Part shown: positions 34,883 through 44,510 of the stretch, piece after piece
How the letters are laid out: every line of letters begins with the position of its first letter
How positions within the stretch are numbered: position 1 is the first letter of the stretch
DNA from: Clostridium bornimense
GTDB taxonomy: Bacteria; Bacillota; Clostridia; Clostridiales; Clostridiaceae
Direction: 5' to 3'
Assembly: GCF_018917145.1 (NCBI RefSeq)
Contig: NZ_JAHLOD010000001.1
Coordinates: 62,001 to 126,000, forward strand
Length of the DNA stretch: 64,000 nucleotides
Position numbers and translations under genes: made by a program
The notes under the pieces: model-generated
Told to the model about the DNA's origin: nothing
Databases searched by the model: none
The model's input: only the letters and a program-made list of their open reading frames with translations

Positions 34883-35743
34883 TTACCTAAATAATTGAAG
34901 TATATTCTTAAACAAGTGATTTACTCTTTTATCTTCTTTATTCACTATATTATTATTATCAATAATCTTAGCTATAGTAGATATATTTTTTGAAACTTTA
35001 CTATTGGGAAATGACACTACTATCGGAACTTGTTTTCTAACAGCCTCCGTTAACTTTTTATCTTCTTCTACAGTCCCCATAAAGTTACAATCGATAGATA
35101 AAAACTTCTTGCTTGCATTATTCAGCTTTAAGAAAGTTTTTTCTCCCTCTTTTTCATTATACACTCTGTTAACGACAATTGATACCATATTTTTAACATT
35201 AAAATATGACACAGTTTTTAATAAGGAATATCCATCCATTATTGATGTCGGTTCTGGTGTAGTTAACAAAATAAACTCATCACTAAAACCTATAAAGTTT
35301 ATTACAGTTTCATTAACTCCGGCTCCTGTATCCATTATTATATAATCATAGTCTTCCAATTTTTCTAACTTACTTAATAAAATTCTTATTTCTTCCTCTT
35401 GTAATTCTCTTATCTTATTGAGGCCTGTCCCACCAGATATCAATTTTACTCCTTCTGGCCCTGTAATCATAATATCCTCTATATCCAAATTTCTATTAAT
35501 ACAATCAAGTATATTGTATTTTGGAACAAATCCCATAAGAATCTCATCATTTGCCATTCCTATATCAGCATCAAAAATTAGGACTTTCCTTCCCATTTTT
35601 TGAAGCATTATAGATAGATTTACAACAAAATTACTTTTACCTACTCCACCTTTACCTGATGTTACTGTTATTACTTTTGTAGTTTTTTCACTTTGCTTAC
35701 TACCTCTTGCAAGTTCCCTTAACCTATCTGCTTGATCTCTCAT
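34883..35743 (-). CDS. flhG: FlhG (YlxH) MinD-type ATPase controlling flagellar number
   Basis: P-loop ATPase that limits flagellar number and placement with FlhF. It has 286 residues. The N-terminal DQADRLRELAR segment is the FlhF-activating motif. The deviant Walker A is GKGGVGKSN (30-38), then VLIFDADIGMANDEILMGF and DYIIMDTGAGV. The C-terminus holds a basic amphipathic stretch (LFKNILQLFR) that could act as the membrane-targeting helix. Its ATG overlaps the flhF stop codon (ATGA). Confidence 0.93.
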   Translation of the reverse strand: MRDQADRLRELARGSKQSEKTTKVITVTSGKGGVGKSNFVVNLSIMLQKMGRKVLIFDADIGMANDEILMGFVPKYNILDCINRNLDIEDIMITGPEGVKLISGGTGLNKIRELQEEEIRILLSKLEKLEDYDYIIMDTGAGVNETVINFIGFSDEFILLTTPEPTSIMDGYSLLKTVSYFNVKNMVSIVVNRVYNEKEGEKTFLKLNNASKKFLSIDCNFMGTVEEDKKLTEAVRKQVPIVVSFPNSKVSKNISTIAKIIDNNNIVNKEDKRVNHLFKNILQLFR

Positions 35744-36882
35744 ATAACCTTATCTCCAACAATTAAATCAATAATAAAGTTTTTAGATACTTTTTTAATA
35801 TCATCTGGAACACTTTGTCCTAACGTCATATAACTTATAGGTTTATTTCCATCTATTAACGCATCTATTAATATCTCATAATTTGATGTTTCATCCAATT
35901 TTGTTACAATAATTGAATCAAAATCTATAACACCATATCCTTGTAGAATCACTTTTATGTCCTTATTTTTTATAGTAGAACTAATTACTAAATGAATTAG
36001 TTTATTTGGAATCTTATTAATGTATGCTCTAAGTTCTGATATTTGCATAGTATTTTTTGCACTTCTACCTGTTGTATCAATAAAAATACTATCACAATCT
36101 TTTAATTCTTCTAAAGCTTCGTCCATCTCTTTTATTGAATATACAACCTTGAAAGGTATATTCATTATCTCCGAATAAGTTTTTAACTGTTCTACAGCAC
36201 CTATTCTATAAGTATCAATTGTGATAAGTCCTACCTTCTTTTTTTCTAATAAAGCCTTTCTACCAGCCAATTTTGCAATTGTAGTTGTTTTTCCAACTCC
36301 AGTAGGTCCTATAAGAATTTCTATCTTTCTTTCTTTATCTTCATATTCTGGAACAATCTTCTCTAAAGATATTTTAAACTTTTCTTCTATATCATTGTCA
36401 CTATCAATCTTTAATATTTCTTCTATAATTCTTTTCTTAGATTCTTTAGATATATCTAAGGAATCTATAAAAGAATCAATATCATTCTCATCTTTCGTTT
36501 CCATTCTATTACTTTGCAATTCTTTTATCATATTTTTCATTTCAATAACTTCTTTTATGATATTTTCATTAGCACTATCTGTATTCTCAATTATCTTATC
36601 CTTCTTATCAATTTGTTTTTCACTAATTAATGCTCTTTTCTGCTCTTCTTGTTTGTTATATATCAAAGCTTTTATAGAATCCATAGACTGCTTTTTTTCA
36701 TTATCTTTGTTATATCTATCAAGAGCAGCAGTAACTTCTATCATCTTAGGTGTAAAGTATCCTTTTATTCCTTCTTTTCTTACTTTCCTTTGTGATACTA
36801 TAATTGCATCTTTTCCTAGTTCATTTCTTATTTTAGCCATTGCTTCATTCATATTTTTAACAACATACTTTTTTACCTTCAT
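35740..36882 (-). CDS. flhF: FlhF SRP-type GTPase for flagellar placement
   Basis: SRP-family GTPase that marks the site of flagellar assembly. It has 380 residues. A basic B domain (1-55, MKVKKYVVKNMNEAMAKIR, with VSQRKVRKEGIKGYFTPK) is followed by a helical N domain (about 110-185) and a G domain with GPTGVGKTTT (192-201), LITIDTYRIGAVEQLKTYS, DSIFIDTTGRS and TKLDET. It overlaps flhA upstream and flhG downstream by 4 bp each, so the three are probably translationally coupled. Confidence 0.95.
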   Translation of the reverse strand: MKVKKYVVKNMNEAMAKIRNELGKDAIIVSQRKVRKEGIKGYFTPKMIEVTAALDRYNKDNEKKQSMDSIKALIYNKQEEQKRALISEKQIDKKDKIIENTDSANENIIKEVIEMKNMIKELQSNRMETKDENDIDSFIDSLDISKESKKRIIEEILKIDSDNDIEEKFKISLEKIVPEYEDKERKIEILIGPTGVGKTTTIAKLAGRKALLEKKKVGLITIDTYRIGAVEQLKTYSEIMNIPFKVVYSIKEMDEALEELKDCDSIFIDTTGRSAKNTMQISELRAYINKIPNKLIHLVISSTIKNKDIKVILQGYGVIDFDSIIVTKLDETSNYEILIDALIDGNKPISYMTLGQSVPDDIKKVSKNFIIDLIVGDKVI

Positions 36883-38951
36883 GTTAATTCAACTACACCT
36901 CCAGTTCTAATCTCAATATTATTCGGTATTTCATTTAAAGATAATACTGTTAAATTTGGGAATACCATTTCTACTAATCTCCTAAATGCTGGTCTAATTT
37001 TTGGAGATACTAATATCACTGGAATATTATTATTGAAATATACTCTCTCTACTGTATTTCTTATACCATTTAAAATACTTTGCGTTGTTTTTGGATCTAG
37101 TGCCGGAAAAGTTCCTTGTATAGATTTTTGAAGATTATTTCCTATAAGTTCTTCGATTTCCCCATTTAGTGTAACAACAACCAAAGCATTATTTTCATCT
37201 AATAAAGGCATTGTTATTGTTCTTCCTAATGATATTCTTACGTATTCAGTTAATAACTCTATATCTTTACTAGTTCTAGATTGATCCGCTAGTGTTTCTA
37301 ATATAGTAACCATATCTTTTATTGGTACCTTTTCCATTAAAAGATTTCTTAGAACTTTTTGAATCTCACCAATAGTCATAAGATCTGGTATTAATTCATC
37401 TATAACTGCTGAATATTGGTCTTTTAAAGAATCTATAAGTTCTTTTACTTCTTGTCTTCCTAAAAGTTCATATGAATGAGCTTTTATAGTCTCTGTTAAA
37501 TGAGTAACCATTACTGTTGTTGGATCTACAACGGTAAGTCCTTGTATCTCTGCTTCTTCTCTACTATCTTTATTTATCCATAATGCAGGTAATCCAAATG
37601 TTGGTTCTACCGTCTTAATTCCTGGTAAATTTATTTCATTAGATGTAGGATCCATACAAAGGAACATACCAGGCATAAGCTCACCTTTTTCTATAACAGT
37701 TCCTCTAATCTTAACTACATATTCATTATTTTTTAATTGAAGATTATCTCTTATTCTTATAGGTTGTACTATAACACCCATCTCAATAGCACATTGTCTT
37801 CTTACAGAAGCAATTCTTTGAAGTAAATCTCCACCTGTAGTTTCATCTGCTAAAGGTATTAGACCATATCCTATTTCTATCTCCATAGGCTCTACCTTAA
37901 CTAAATTCATAACATTTTCAGGTTCTTTTTGCTCTGTTTCAATAATCTCCATTTCTTTTTCTTCAATAACTCTTTGTTTTTCACTTTCTTCTTCTTTATA
38001 TAATATATAAGCTATATATCCTGTTATTGCTGACATTGCTAAAAATACTAATGTAGGAAGTCCAGGTATTATAGCAAAAACTAATAATACAAAAGAAGCT
38101 ATAGCTATTACCTTAGGGAATGTAGTCATTTGTTTAACTATAGTATCCCCAAAATTAGACTTATTGTCTGAACGAGTTACCAAAATACCTGATGCTGTAG
38201 AAATAAGTAATGCTGGTATCTGAGATACAAGTCCATCTCCCACTGTTAATTTTGTAAATAACTCTGCTGACTCACCTATACTCAACCCTTGCATTGTCAT
38301 TCCTATTACAATACCTGCTATAATATTTATTGCTGTTATTATAAGCCCTGCAACAGCATCTCCCTTTACAAACTTAGAAGCACCATCCATTGACCCATAA
38401 AAATCTGCTTCCATTTGTAATTCTTCTCTTCTTTTTTTAGCTCCAGCTTCATCAATAAGTCCAGAGTTTAAATCTGCATCTATACTCATTTGCTTACCTG
38501 GCATTGCATCTAATGTAAATCTCGCTGTTACCTCTGATACTCTACCAGCACCATTAGTAATAACCATAAACTGTATAATTACAATGATTAAAAATATAAT
38601 TATACCTACTACATAACTATCTCCTACTACAAAATCTCCAAAAGCCTTAATAATATTACCTGCATCACCAGAACTTAAAATAAGTCTTGTTGAAGAAATA
38701 TTAAGTGCCAATCTAAATAATGTAGTAATTAATAATATAGATGGAAAAACTGAAAACTGAAGAACATTAGTTGTAAACATTGTAATAAGTAAAATAACTA
38801 ATGAAAGCGCTATATTAAATGCTAATAATATATCTAGCATCCATGTTGGAAGCGGTATAATTATCATCATTACAATTAAAATTACTACAAATGCTACAAT
38901 TAAATCTAAATTATTTTTTGCTGATAAAGAAAATTTCTTTTTTTCATCCAT
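36879..38951 (-). CDS. flhA: flagellar export gate protein FlhA
   Basis: Nonameric gate of the flagellar type III export apparatus; it uses the proton gradient and docks export chaperones. It has 690 residues, the standard length. The first 320 residues hold about eight membrane segments with FRLALNISSTRLILSSGD and the FHIPEP-family VTARFTLDAMPGKQMSIDADLNSG. The cytoplasmic domain (about 350-690) ends in LSLNEIP. It sits between fliR-flhB and flhF. Confidence 0.97.
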   Translation of the reverse strand: MDEKKKFSLSAKNNLDLIVAFVVILIVMMIIIPLPTWMLDILLAFNIALSLVILLITMFTTNVLQFSVFPSILLITTLFRLALNISSTRLILSSGDAGNIIKAFGDFVVGDSYVVGIIIFLIIVIIQFMVITNGAGRVSEVTARFTLDAMPGKQMSIDADLNSGLIDEAGAKKRREELQMEADFYGSMDGASKFVKGDAVAGLIITAINIIAGIVIGMTMQGLSIGESAELFTKLTVGDGLVSQIPALLISTASGILVTRSDNKSNFGDTIVKQMTTFPKVIAIASFVLLVFAIIPGLPTLVFLAMSAITGYIAYILYKEEESEKQRVIEEKEMEIIETEQKEPENVMNLVKVEPMEIEIGYGLIPLADETTGGDLLQRIASVRRQCAIEMGVIVQPIRIRDNLQLKNNEYVVKIRGTVIEKGELMPGMFLCMDPTSNEINLPGIKTVEPTFGLPALWINKDSREEAEIQGLTVVDPTTVMVTHLTETIKAHSYELLGRQEVKELIDSLKDQYSAVIDELIPDLMTIGEIQKVLRNLLMEKVPIKDMVTILETLADQSRTSKDIELLTEYVRISLGRTITMPLLDENNALVVVTLNGEIEELIGNNLQKSIQGTFPALDPKTTQSILNGIRNTVERVYFNNNIPVILVSPKIRPAFRRLVEMVFPNLTVLSLNEIPNNIEIRTGGVVELT

Positions 38952-38963
38952 TGTCCCACCCCA

Positions 38964-40793
38964 CTATTTTTCATTAATAACTACTGCTAGTATTTCAGCC
39001 ACTGCTGCATACATCTCAACAGGTATCTCTGATTCTAATTCTACCTGACTATATATCATCCTCGCTAAAGGTTTGTTTTCTACTACAGGGACCTTATTAT
39101 CCATTGCTATTTCCTTAATTTTTAGTGCTAAATTATCTGCTCCTTTTGCAACTACTTTCGGTGCACTTTCGCCACCCTCTTCATATTTAAGCGCTACAGA
39201 TATATGCGTTGGGTTTGTAATTACTACCGTTGCATTTGGGACTTCTGCCATCATTCTTCTTCTTGACAATTCCCTCATTTTTTCTCTTCTTTTCGCTTTA
39301 ACTTCTGGGTTACCTTCCATTTGCTTATACTCTTCTTTTACTTCTTGTTTTGTCATTCTCATATCTTTTTTATATTTCCATTTTTGATACACAAAATCAC
39401 CAAGAGAAATAATCATCATAGCTATACCAATAAGTGAAAACAACTTTACTCCTACAGAAATCATTTTTGATGGAATTTTATCTATTGATAATAAAGAAAT
39501 TCTCATAACATCATCTAATGTAGAAGTATAAAATTTTACTGCTATAAAACCAATAACCGTTATTAGTAAAATATTTTTAAATAAACTTACTACACTTCTC
39601 ATTGAAAATATATTTTTAAATCCATTTATAGGATTCATCTTCTTAAAGTCAGGTTTTAATGGCTCTGATGTCTTTATAAAACCTGTTTGTGCTATATTTG
39701 CTGCAACACCAACAATCATTATTACAGCTGCAAACAAAATTACTATTAAGAGTCCCCTACCTATGTACGATAATATAATTGAGAAGAGAGCTGCTTCACT
39801 TAATTCTTTTATAGCTGTGGATTTAAATCCATTAGCCATGATTATTTTTAATTGTTCAATTAGAAAATCACCAAAAACTAAAAACATAAGTGTAGCTGCA
39901 AGTAATGTAAATGTTAAAGCTATATCTCTTGATTTAGCAACTTGACCTTTTTTCCTTGCATCTTGCAACTTCTTTCCCGTAGCTTCTTCTGTCTTTTCTC
40001 CAGCTGATGAAAAGATAAATATTATAGGAAAAGCTTTGTATAAACTTCTAAATGCTCCTGGTAATTGTTCAAAGGCATATTTTATCAGCTTTAATGTTAC
40101 TGGAAACATTCCTATAATTAATACTAATGTTATAAGTAATTTTACTGGTGTTCCTAAAATCATAACATTTAGTTGTGGTACAGTTCTTGACACTATTCCA
40201 AGTACTATATCTGTTAATAATAGTACTAAAATTATTGGTAATGCAATTCTAAAGCCAATCTCAAAAAAATTGATAAATATTTTTAAAAATGAAGATATAC
40301 TATCCTGACTTATTACATTTTTTCCAAGCGGTATAGTGTTAAAAGTATTAATTATAGCCTTCAAAATTATATGATGTCCATCAAAAACAAATACTATTGT
40401 CAATGCTAAGTACGAATATAGCTTTTCTACCAAAGCAGCATTACTTCCTGTTGTAGGATCATACATACTCATCATTGAAAGCCCTGCTTGGAAATCTATC
40501 AATGCTCCTGCAAACTTTATAGCTTCAAAACACATATAGGTAACAAAACCAAATATTAATCCTGTTAGCACTTCATTAATACATACAATAATAAAAATCA
40601 TGTTATTTTCAATAAATCCCTCTATACCATCTAGAGATACTAAAGGAGTTATAACATATGAAAGTGATACTATAAAAATCACTTTTACTATATTAGGTGT
40701 AGGTTTTGGTAATAGTATTTGTGATGATACAAAAAAAGCACTAATCCTCAGCATTACCAAAACAAAACCCACTAAATAAACCATATTTATCAT
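38964..40793 (-). CDS. fliR-flhB: FliR-FlhB fusion, export gate and substrate-switch protein
   Basis: One 609-residue protein combines two export components that are separate in most bacteria. Residues 1 to about 258 are FliR (MINMVYLVGFVLVMLRISAFF; six membrane segments). The rest is FlhB, starting at EKTEEATGKKLQDARKKGQV, with four membrane segments and the cytoplasmic domain. The self-cleavage site NPTH is intact (Asn527-Pro528), so switching from hook to filament substrates should work. There is no stop, frameshift or linker between the halves. The fusion is known from other clostridia. It lies between fliQ and flhA, as separate fliR and flhB would. Confidence 0.96.
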   Translation of the reverse strand: MINMVYLVGFVLVMLRISAFFVSSQILLPKPTPNIVKVIFIVSLSYVITPLVSLDGIEGFIENNMIFIIVCINEVLTGLIFGFVTYMCFEAIKFAGALIDFQAGLSMMSMYDPTTGSNAALVEKLYSYLALTIVFVFDGHHIILKAIINTFNTIPLGKNVISQDSISSFLKIFINFFEIGFRIALPIILVLLLTDIVLGIVSRTVPQLNVMILGTPVKLLITLVLIIGMFPVTLKLIKYAFEQLPGAFRSLYKAFPIIFIFSSAGEKTEEATGKKLQDARKKGQVAKSRDIALTFTLLAATLMFLVFGDFLIEQLKIIMANGFKSTAIKELSEAALFSIILSYIGRGLLIVILFAAVIMIVGVAANIAQTGFIKTSEPLKPDFKKMNPINGFKNIFSMRSVVSLFKNILLITVIGFIAVKFYTSTLDDVMRISLLSIDKIPSKMISVGVKLFSLIGIAMMIISLGDFVYQKWKYKKDMRMTKQEVKEEYKQMEGNPEVKAKRREKMRELSRRRMMAEVPNATVVITNPTHISVALKYEEGGESAPKVVAKGADNLALKIKEIAMDNKVPVVENKPLARMIYSQVELESEIPVEMYAAVAEILAVVINEK

Positions 40794-40801
40794 AATTTCA
40801 C

Positions 40802-41071
40802 CTATTTAGTTATATTTGAGATAATAGAGAAAATTCTCTCTGTAAATCCTTCTAAAGTATGCAACATAAAACTTCCAAGTAATAACCCCACTAAAGCTAC
40901 ACATAATACCTTAGGTAAAAATGTTAATGTCTGTTCCTGTATTTGAGTAGTAGCTTGAAAAATACTAACAATAAGTCCTACTACTACAGCTACTATAAGA
41001 AGTGGTCCAGCGATAATAATTGCTGTAGTTATTGCATCTTTTAATATAGAAATAACCATACTTTCACTCAT
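40802..41071 (-). CDS. fliQ: flagellar export protein FliQ
   Basis: Small export-gate subunit that forms the helical core with FliP and FliR. It has 89 residues and two membrane segments (about 16-38 and 51-72), separated by the conserved QATTQIQEQTLTFLPK. It is 8 bp before the fliR-flhB fusion and 14 bp after fliP, so P, Q and R are made in assembly order. Confidence 0.96.
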   Translation of the reverse strand: MSESMVISILKDAITTAIIIAGPLLIVAVVVGLIVSIFQATTQIQEQTLTFLPKVLCVALVGLLLGSFMLHTLEGFTERIFSIISNITK

Positions 41072-41085
41072 TTACTATCACCTCT

Positions 41086-41850
41086 CTAAAATCCCATTAT
41101 CAATGACTTTACAATTAGATTCCATCCATCAACCATAACAAATAATAATAATTTAAATGGTAATGATATCATCATCGGTGGAATCATCATCATTCCCATA
41201 GACATTAAAATAGAACCAACCACTATATCAATAATTAAAAATGGTAAATATAAAAGGAATCCTATTGTAAATGCTGTTTTTAATTCTGAAATTATAAAAG
41301 CAGGTATAACAGCAATCATAGGTAAATCCTCATTTTTCACCTTTTCTGAAACTCCGTTTATGTCCATAAACATTTTTAAATCTTTTTGTCTCGTTTGTTT
41401 AAGCATAAACTTTTTCAAATAACCTGATCCTATATCTATCGCTTCCTCTTGCGATATTTTCTCTTCTGTATAAGGTTTAATTGCATCATTATTTATATTA
41501 GTAAAGGTAGGTGCCATAACAAAAATAGTTAAAAATAATGATAATCCTATTAATATCTGATTAGATGGAGCTTGTTGTGTTCCTAACGCATTTCTTAAAA
41601 ATCCAAAAACAACAGATATTCTTGTAAAACTTGTCATTGTTAAGATAAGCGACGGTAACACAGAAAGAGCTGTTAAGAATAAAAATATCTTTATATTTTC
41701 TACATATTCTTTAGGGCTTTCACTTCCATCTACAGATATATTTACCTTTGGTACAGTTAAATTGGTAGGCTCTGCATGGGCCACTAAAGATGTAGATACT
41801 ATTAAAATTAATGTAACTATAAAAGTTAGAATTAAATATTTCCTTTTCAT
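41086..41850 (-). CDS. fliP: flagellar export protein FliP
   Basis: Core subunit of the export gate. It has 254 residues. A cleavable signal peptide is visible (MKRKYLILTFIVTLILIVST, ending near VAHAEP at 25-28), as is usual for FliP. Four membrane segments follow, with TSFTRISVVFGFLRNALGTQ, QAPSNQILIGLSLFLT and the C-terminal GMMMIPPMMISLPFKLLLFV. Its ATG overlaps the fliO stop (ATGA). Confidence 0.97.
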   Translation of the reverse strand: MKRKYLILTFIVTLILIVSTSLVAHAEPTNLTVPKVNISVDGSESPKEYVENIKIFLFLTALSVLPSLILTMTSFTRISVVFGFLRNALGTQQAPSNQILIGLSLFLTIFVMAPTFTNINNDAIKPYTEEKISQEEAIDIGSGYLKKFMLKQTRQKDLKMFMDINGVSEKVKNEDLPMIAVIPAFIISELKTAFTIGFLLYLPFLIIDIVVGSILMSMGMMMIPPMMISLPFKLLLFVMVDGWNLIVKSLIMGF

Positions 41851-42203
41851 TTCTTTTCCTCATTTTTCCCAAATTTAGATTTTAAATCACTAATAAAATC
41901 TTTAAAATTATCATATTGTGGTATTTCCTTATTTTCCTCTAACTTAATAACCTCATCTTTAGATAATTCTTTAATAACTTCAAATGATCCATTATTAGAA
42001 CTGGCAACATAGTACTCTTGTCCCAATTTTATAAGATAAATGCTATTTTCTTTATTTAAAGGTACTCTTTCAATTATCTTTATATATCTACCCTTATTTA
42101 AAGTTTCTAACTTTTTTCCTCCTACTTTAATTGATATATATATCAAAATTAATATTATAGGAAGTACTAAAAATATTTGAAGTATTGCAATAAATATGTC
42201 CAT
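41847..42203 (-). CDS. fliO: FliO/FliZ-like flagellar biosynthesis protein
   Basis: Small bitopic protein that helps FliP complex assembly. It has 118 residues from the ATG at 42203, which has GAGGTAGGACAC upstream; a longer frame would overlap fliL. One membrane segment (about 4-24) is followed by KVGGKKLETLNKGRYIKIIER and VPLNKENSIYLIKLGQEYYVA, the typical FliO cytoplasmic domain, and a charged tail. Sequence similarity in this family is weak; the fliL-fliO-fliP position supports the call. Confidence 0.87.
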   Translation of the reverse strand: MDIFIAILQIFLVLPIILILIYISIKVGGKKLETLNKGRYIKIIERVPLNKENSIYLIKLGQEYYVASSNNGSFEVIKELSKDEVIKLEENKEIPQYDNFKDFISDLKSKFGKNEEKK

Positions 42204-42223
42204 GTGTCCTACCTCATATTTCT

Positions 42224-42667
42224 TTAAGTATAAATTATATCTCCAAGCCAAATATCTACAACTTCACCATGTTCAATTAATGGTGCTATAGCATTCTTAA
42301 TTTCTTCTTTAATTTTTGCTTTTCCATCACCTTTAAAATCATTAACTGTTTTTGATGAAATGACATTAATTACTGCGTCTCTAAGAGGTCCATCTTTCTT
42401 TTTTTCTAGCTCTTCTTTTGTTTCATCTCCACCTCTATATCCCATTTGTAATGTCAATTGTACATACTTTCCTTCATCTGCTAGATTTAATTTAAAATCT
42501 CCAAGTGAATAAAATTCCACACCGCTTAAAGCATGCTTATTTACTTCCTCATTAGGCTTTTTAAATAAAAGCATATATGAAGTAAAACCTACCGAAACAA
42601 TTAACAATAAACTTAATAGTATTACAACTATTTTAAGAGTTCCGCCCTTCTTTTCTTCTTTTGCCAT
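42224..42667 (-). CDS. fliL: flagellar basal body protein FliL
   Basis: Membrane protein at the stator-rotor interface that supports torque generation. It has 147 residues. A lysine-rich start (MAKEEKKGG) is followed by one membrane segment (about 12-33) and the periplasm-side FliL domain (YSLGDFKLNLADEGKYVQLTLQ, IKNAIAPLIEHGEVVDIWL). It comes 2 bp after motB, linking the stator genes to the export genes. Confidence 0.93.
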   Translation of the reverse strand: MAKEEKKGGTLKIVVILLSLLLIVSVGFTSYMLLFKKPNEEVNKHALSGVEFYSLGDFKLNLADEGKYVQLTLQMGYRGGDETKEELEKKKDGPLRDAVINVISSKTVNDFKGDGKAKIKEEIKNAIAPLIEHGEVVDIWLGDIIYT

Positions 42668-42669
42668 GT

Positions 42670-43401
42670 TTAGTTCCCCTTCCCACTTACTTCGATTAAT
42701 ATATTAACTCTTCTATTCATAGATTTATTTTCTTCTGTATCATTAGGTGCTACTGGTGAAAACTCTCCCATTCCCCTATAATTTAACCTATTACCTGGTA
42801 TTCCTTTATTCTTATAATACTCTAATACTGCATATGCTCTGGCTCCTGATAAAGAAAAATTATCTTTATATGTAGAATTTGATATAGGCTCATTATCTGT
42901 ATGCCCTTGTATTTCTATTGTATTTGGTAATTTTTCTATTACATCATAAATCTTATCTAGTACTGATAAAGACTCTTTCTTTACATCAGCCTTCCCAGAA
43001 TCAAACAAAATCTTATCTTTTAATTCTATTATTACTCCTCTATTATCTTCTTTAACTTGTGCTACATCTTGAAGATTATTTTCATCTATAACTTCTTCAA
43101 CAGCACTATAAATTTTTTCATATTCGCTATTATGTCCTTGTTCCATACTAATTTCTGCTTTAGCCCCTGTGGTATCTTCAAGCCCTTCTGATAATGTATT
43201 ATCAAGAACTGTTGAACCAGATTCTCCTGATAAAACAGACTTAAATGCATTAGCTAAAGCTTCAAATTTTTGTGCATTTACTGTAGACATTGAAAACATT
43301 AATATAAAAAACGTTAGAAGTAATGTAACCATATCTGCATATGTATTTAGCCACTCACTACCACCACCTGAGTCACTACTTGGTCTTTTTCTTCTAGCCA
43401 T
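42670..43401 (-). CDS. motB: flagellar stator protein MotB
   Basis: Wall-anchored stator subunit. It has 243 residues. Asp23 in WLNTYADMVTLLLTFF is the ion-binding residue at the start of the single membrane segment (about 21-41). A variable linker leads to an OmpA-like peptidoglycan-binding domain (about 120-240) with DSGKADVKKESLSVLDKI, IEIQGHTDNEPIS and SGARAYAVLEYYKNKGI ending in NRRVNILIEV. The ATG overlaps motA by 8 bp. Proton or sodium use cannot be decided by eye. Confidence 0.96.
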   Translation of the reverse strand: MARRKRPSSDSGGGSEWLNTYADMVTLLLTFFILMFSMSTVNAQKFEALANAFKSVLSGESGSTVLDNTLSEGLEDTTGAKAEISMEQGHNSEYEKIYSAVEEVIDENNLQDVAQVKEDNRGVIIELKDKILFDSGKADVKKESLSVLDKIYDVIEKLPNTIEIQGHTDNEPISNSTYKDNFSLSGARAYAVLEYYKNKGIPGNRLNYRGMGEFSPVAPNDTEENKSMNRRVNILIEVSGKGN

Positions 43402-44191
43402 TGTCTACATCTCCACTATTATTAGCTATTAATTCTCTTTCTTTTGGTGGTAAATATGTTATTAATGTTTCTTCAATAATTCTTGGATTTACTCCTGATT
43501 GAACTGCTAAGATACCTTCAATCATAAGTTCCTTTGCCTCAATTTCTATTTCAGTCTTATGATTCAACTTATTAGCAATCGGTAAAAATAATACATTTGC
43601 AATTAATGATCCATATAATGTTGTAATAAGTGCTGTAGCCATACCTGAAGATATAGTAGATGGATCATCAAGTTTAACCAACATATTGATAAGTCCGATA
43701 AGTGTACCTATCATACCAAATCCTGGTGCAAATGTTGCTAGTTTATTAAACATACTTGAACCTATTATATGTCTATCTTCTATCTTTTGTATTTCAAGCT
43801 CTAAAATATCTTTTATATTCTCTGGTTCAACACCATCTATTACCATTTGCATTCCCTTTTTAAGAAACTTATCTTCAACATCTGCCATTGAATCCTCTAA
43901 TGATAATAAACCTTCTCTTCTAGCTTTTTTTGAAAAATCACTAAACATTTCTATTATATCAACTTTTGATATAACATCTTCTTTCATCGCTAATGCAATA
44001 AATGTTGGTATTTTTTTTACTTCACTTAACGGATATGCTATAAATATCGCTGCAAATGTTCCTCCTACAGTTATTGCTAATGATCCAACATCAATAAATG
44101 ATGCTAGTGTTCCTCCACTTAAAATCCCATATAGTATAAGACCTACTGCCAATATTAACCCAACTGGTGTCATTATATCTAGCTTAGTCAT
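43394..44191 (-). CDS. motA: flagellar stator protein MotA
   Basis: Ion-channel stator subunit partnered with MotB. It has 265 residues and four membrane segments: TM1-TM2 near 7-50 and TM3-TM4 near 150-205, with PGFGMIGTLIGLINMLVKLD and ALITTLYGSLIANVLFLPIA. The cytoplasmic loop (about 75-145) has the charged residues that contact FliG (SKKARREGLLSLEDSM). It is encoded inside the flagellar operon, after flbD, not in a separate mot operon. Confidence 0.96.
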   Translation of the reverse strand: MTKLDIMTPVGLILAVGLILYGILSGGTLASFIDVGSLAITVGGTFAAIFIAYPLSEVKKIPTFIALAMKEDVISKVDIIEMFSDFSKKARREGLLSLEDSMADVEDKFLKKGMQMVIDGVEPENIKDILELEIQKIEDRHIIGSSMFNKLATFAPGFGMIGTLIGLINMLVKLDDPSTISSGMATALITTLYGSLIANVLFLPIANKLNHKTEIEIEAKELMIEGILAVQSGVNPRIIEETLITYLPPKERELIANNSGDVDNG

Positions 44192-44219
44192 TATTTCGTC
44201 CCCCCCTTAAAGTAAAACC

Positions 44220-44402
44220 TTAAATATGTATCCTTCTTTTATAATCTATTACTTTTTCTATTACCTCATCCACAGTATCCTTAACAATAATCTTTTTTCC
44301 ATTTACTAAAGTAACTAATGTTTCTGGGACCTCTTCAATCTTTTCAATAAGTTCACTGTTTAAAACTATCTCTTTACTATTAAACCCAATTAACTTAATC
44401 AT
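44220..44402 (-). CDS. flbD: FlbD/SwrD-type flagellar protein
   Basis: Small cytosolic protein of the FlbD (COG1582) family; SwrD of B. subtilis raises flagellar torque through the stator. It has 60 residues from the ATG at 44402, which has AAAAAGGAGACAAT upstream; the longer frame has no site and runs into the repeat. It begins MIKLIGFNSKEIVLNSELIE, with TLVTLVNGKKIIVKDTVDEV in the middle. It lies just before motA-motB, matching the SwrD link to stators, and just after the intergenic repeat. Confidence 0.92.
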   Translation of the reverse strand: MIKLIGFNSKEIVLNSELIEKIEEVPETLVTLVNGKKIIVKDTVDEVIEKVIDYKRRIHI

Positions 44403-44412
44403 ATTGTCTCCT

Positions 44413-44510
44413 TTTTGCAGTGCACAGTTTTCAGTGCACAATGCACAGTTATGGTGGAAATTCCTACGAAATTTCTTATACTGTGCACTGTGAACTGTGC
44501 ACTAACCTTG
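44413..44510. repeat. gtgcac inverted repeat inside the flagellar operon
   Basis: GTGCAC occurs five times here, in GTGCACAGTTTTCAGTGCAC, ATGCACAGTT and CTGTGCACTGTGAACTGTGC. The outer parts (GTGCACAGTT and AACTGTGCAC) are inverted around a central GAAATTcctacGAAATTTC hairpin. Related text lies at 25455-25545. It separates flgE from flbD by 137 bp in an operon where most gaps are below 25 bp. Confidence 0.75.

Noticed and set aside
36221-36910. 229-codon open frame on the plus strand
   Set aside because: It is antisense to flhF and the flhA end, rich in S, F and L, with no ribosome binding site or known motif; it mirrors an AT-rich coding region.
43686-44210. 174-codon open frame on the plus strand
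   Set aside because: It is fully antisense to motA, whose motifs and overlap with motB are certain.
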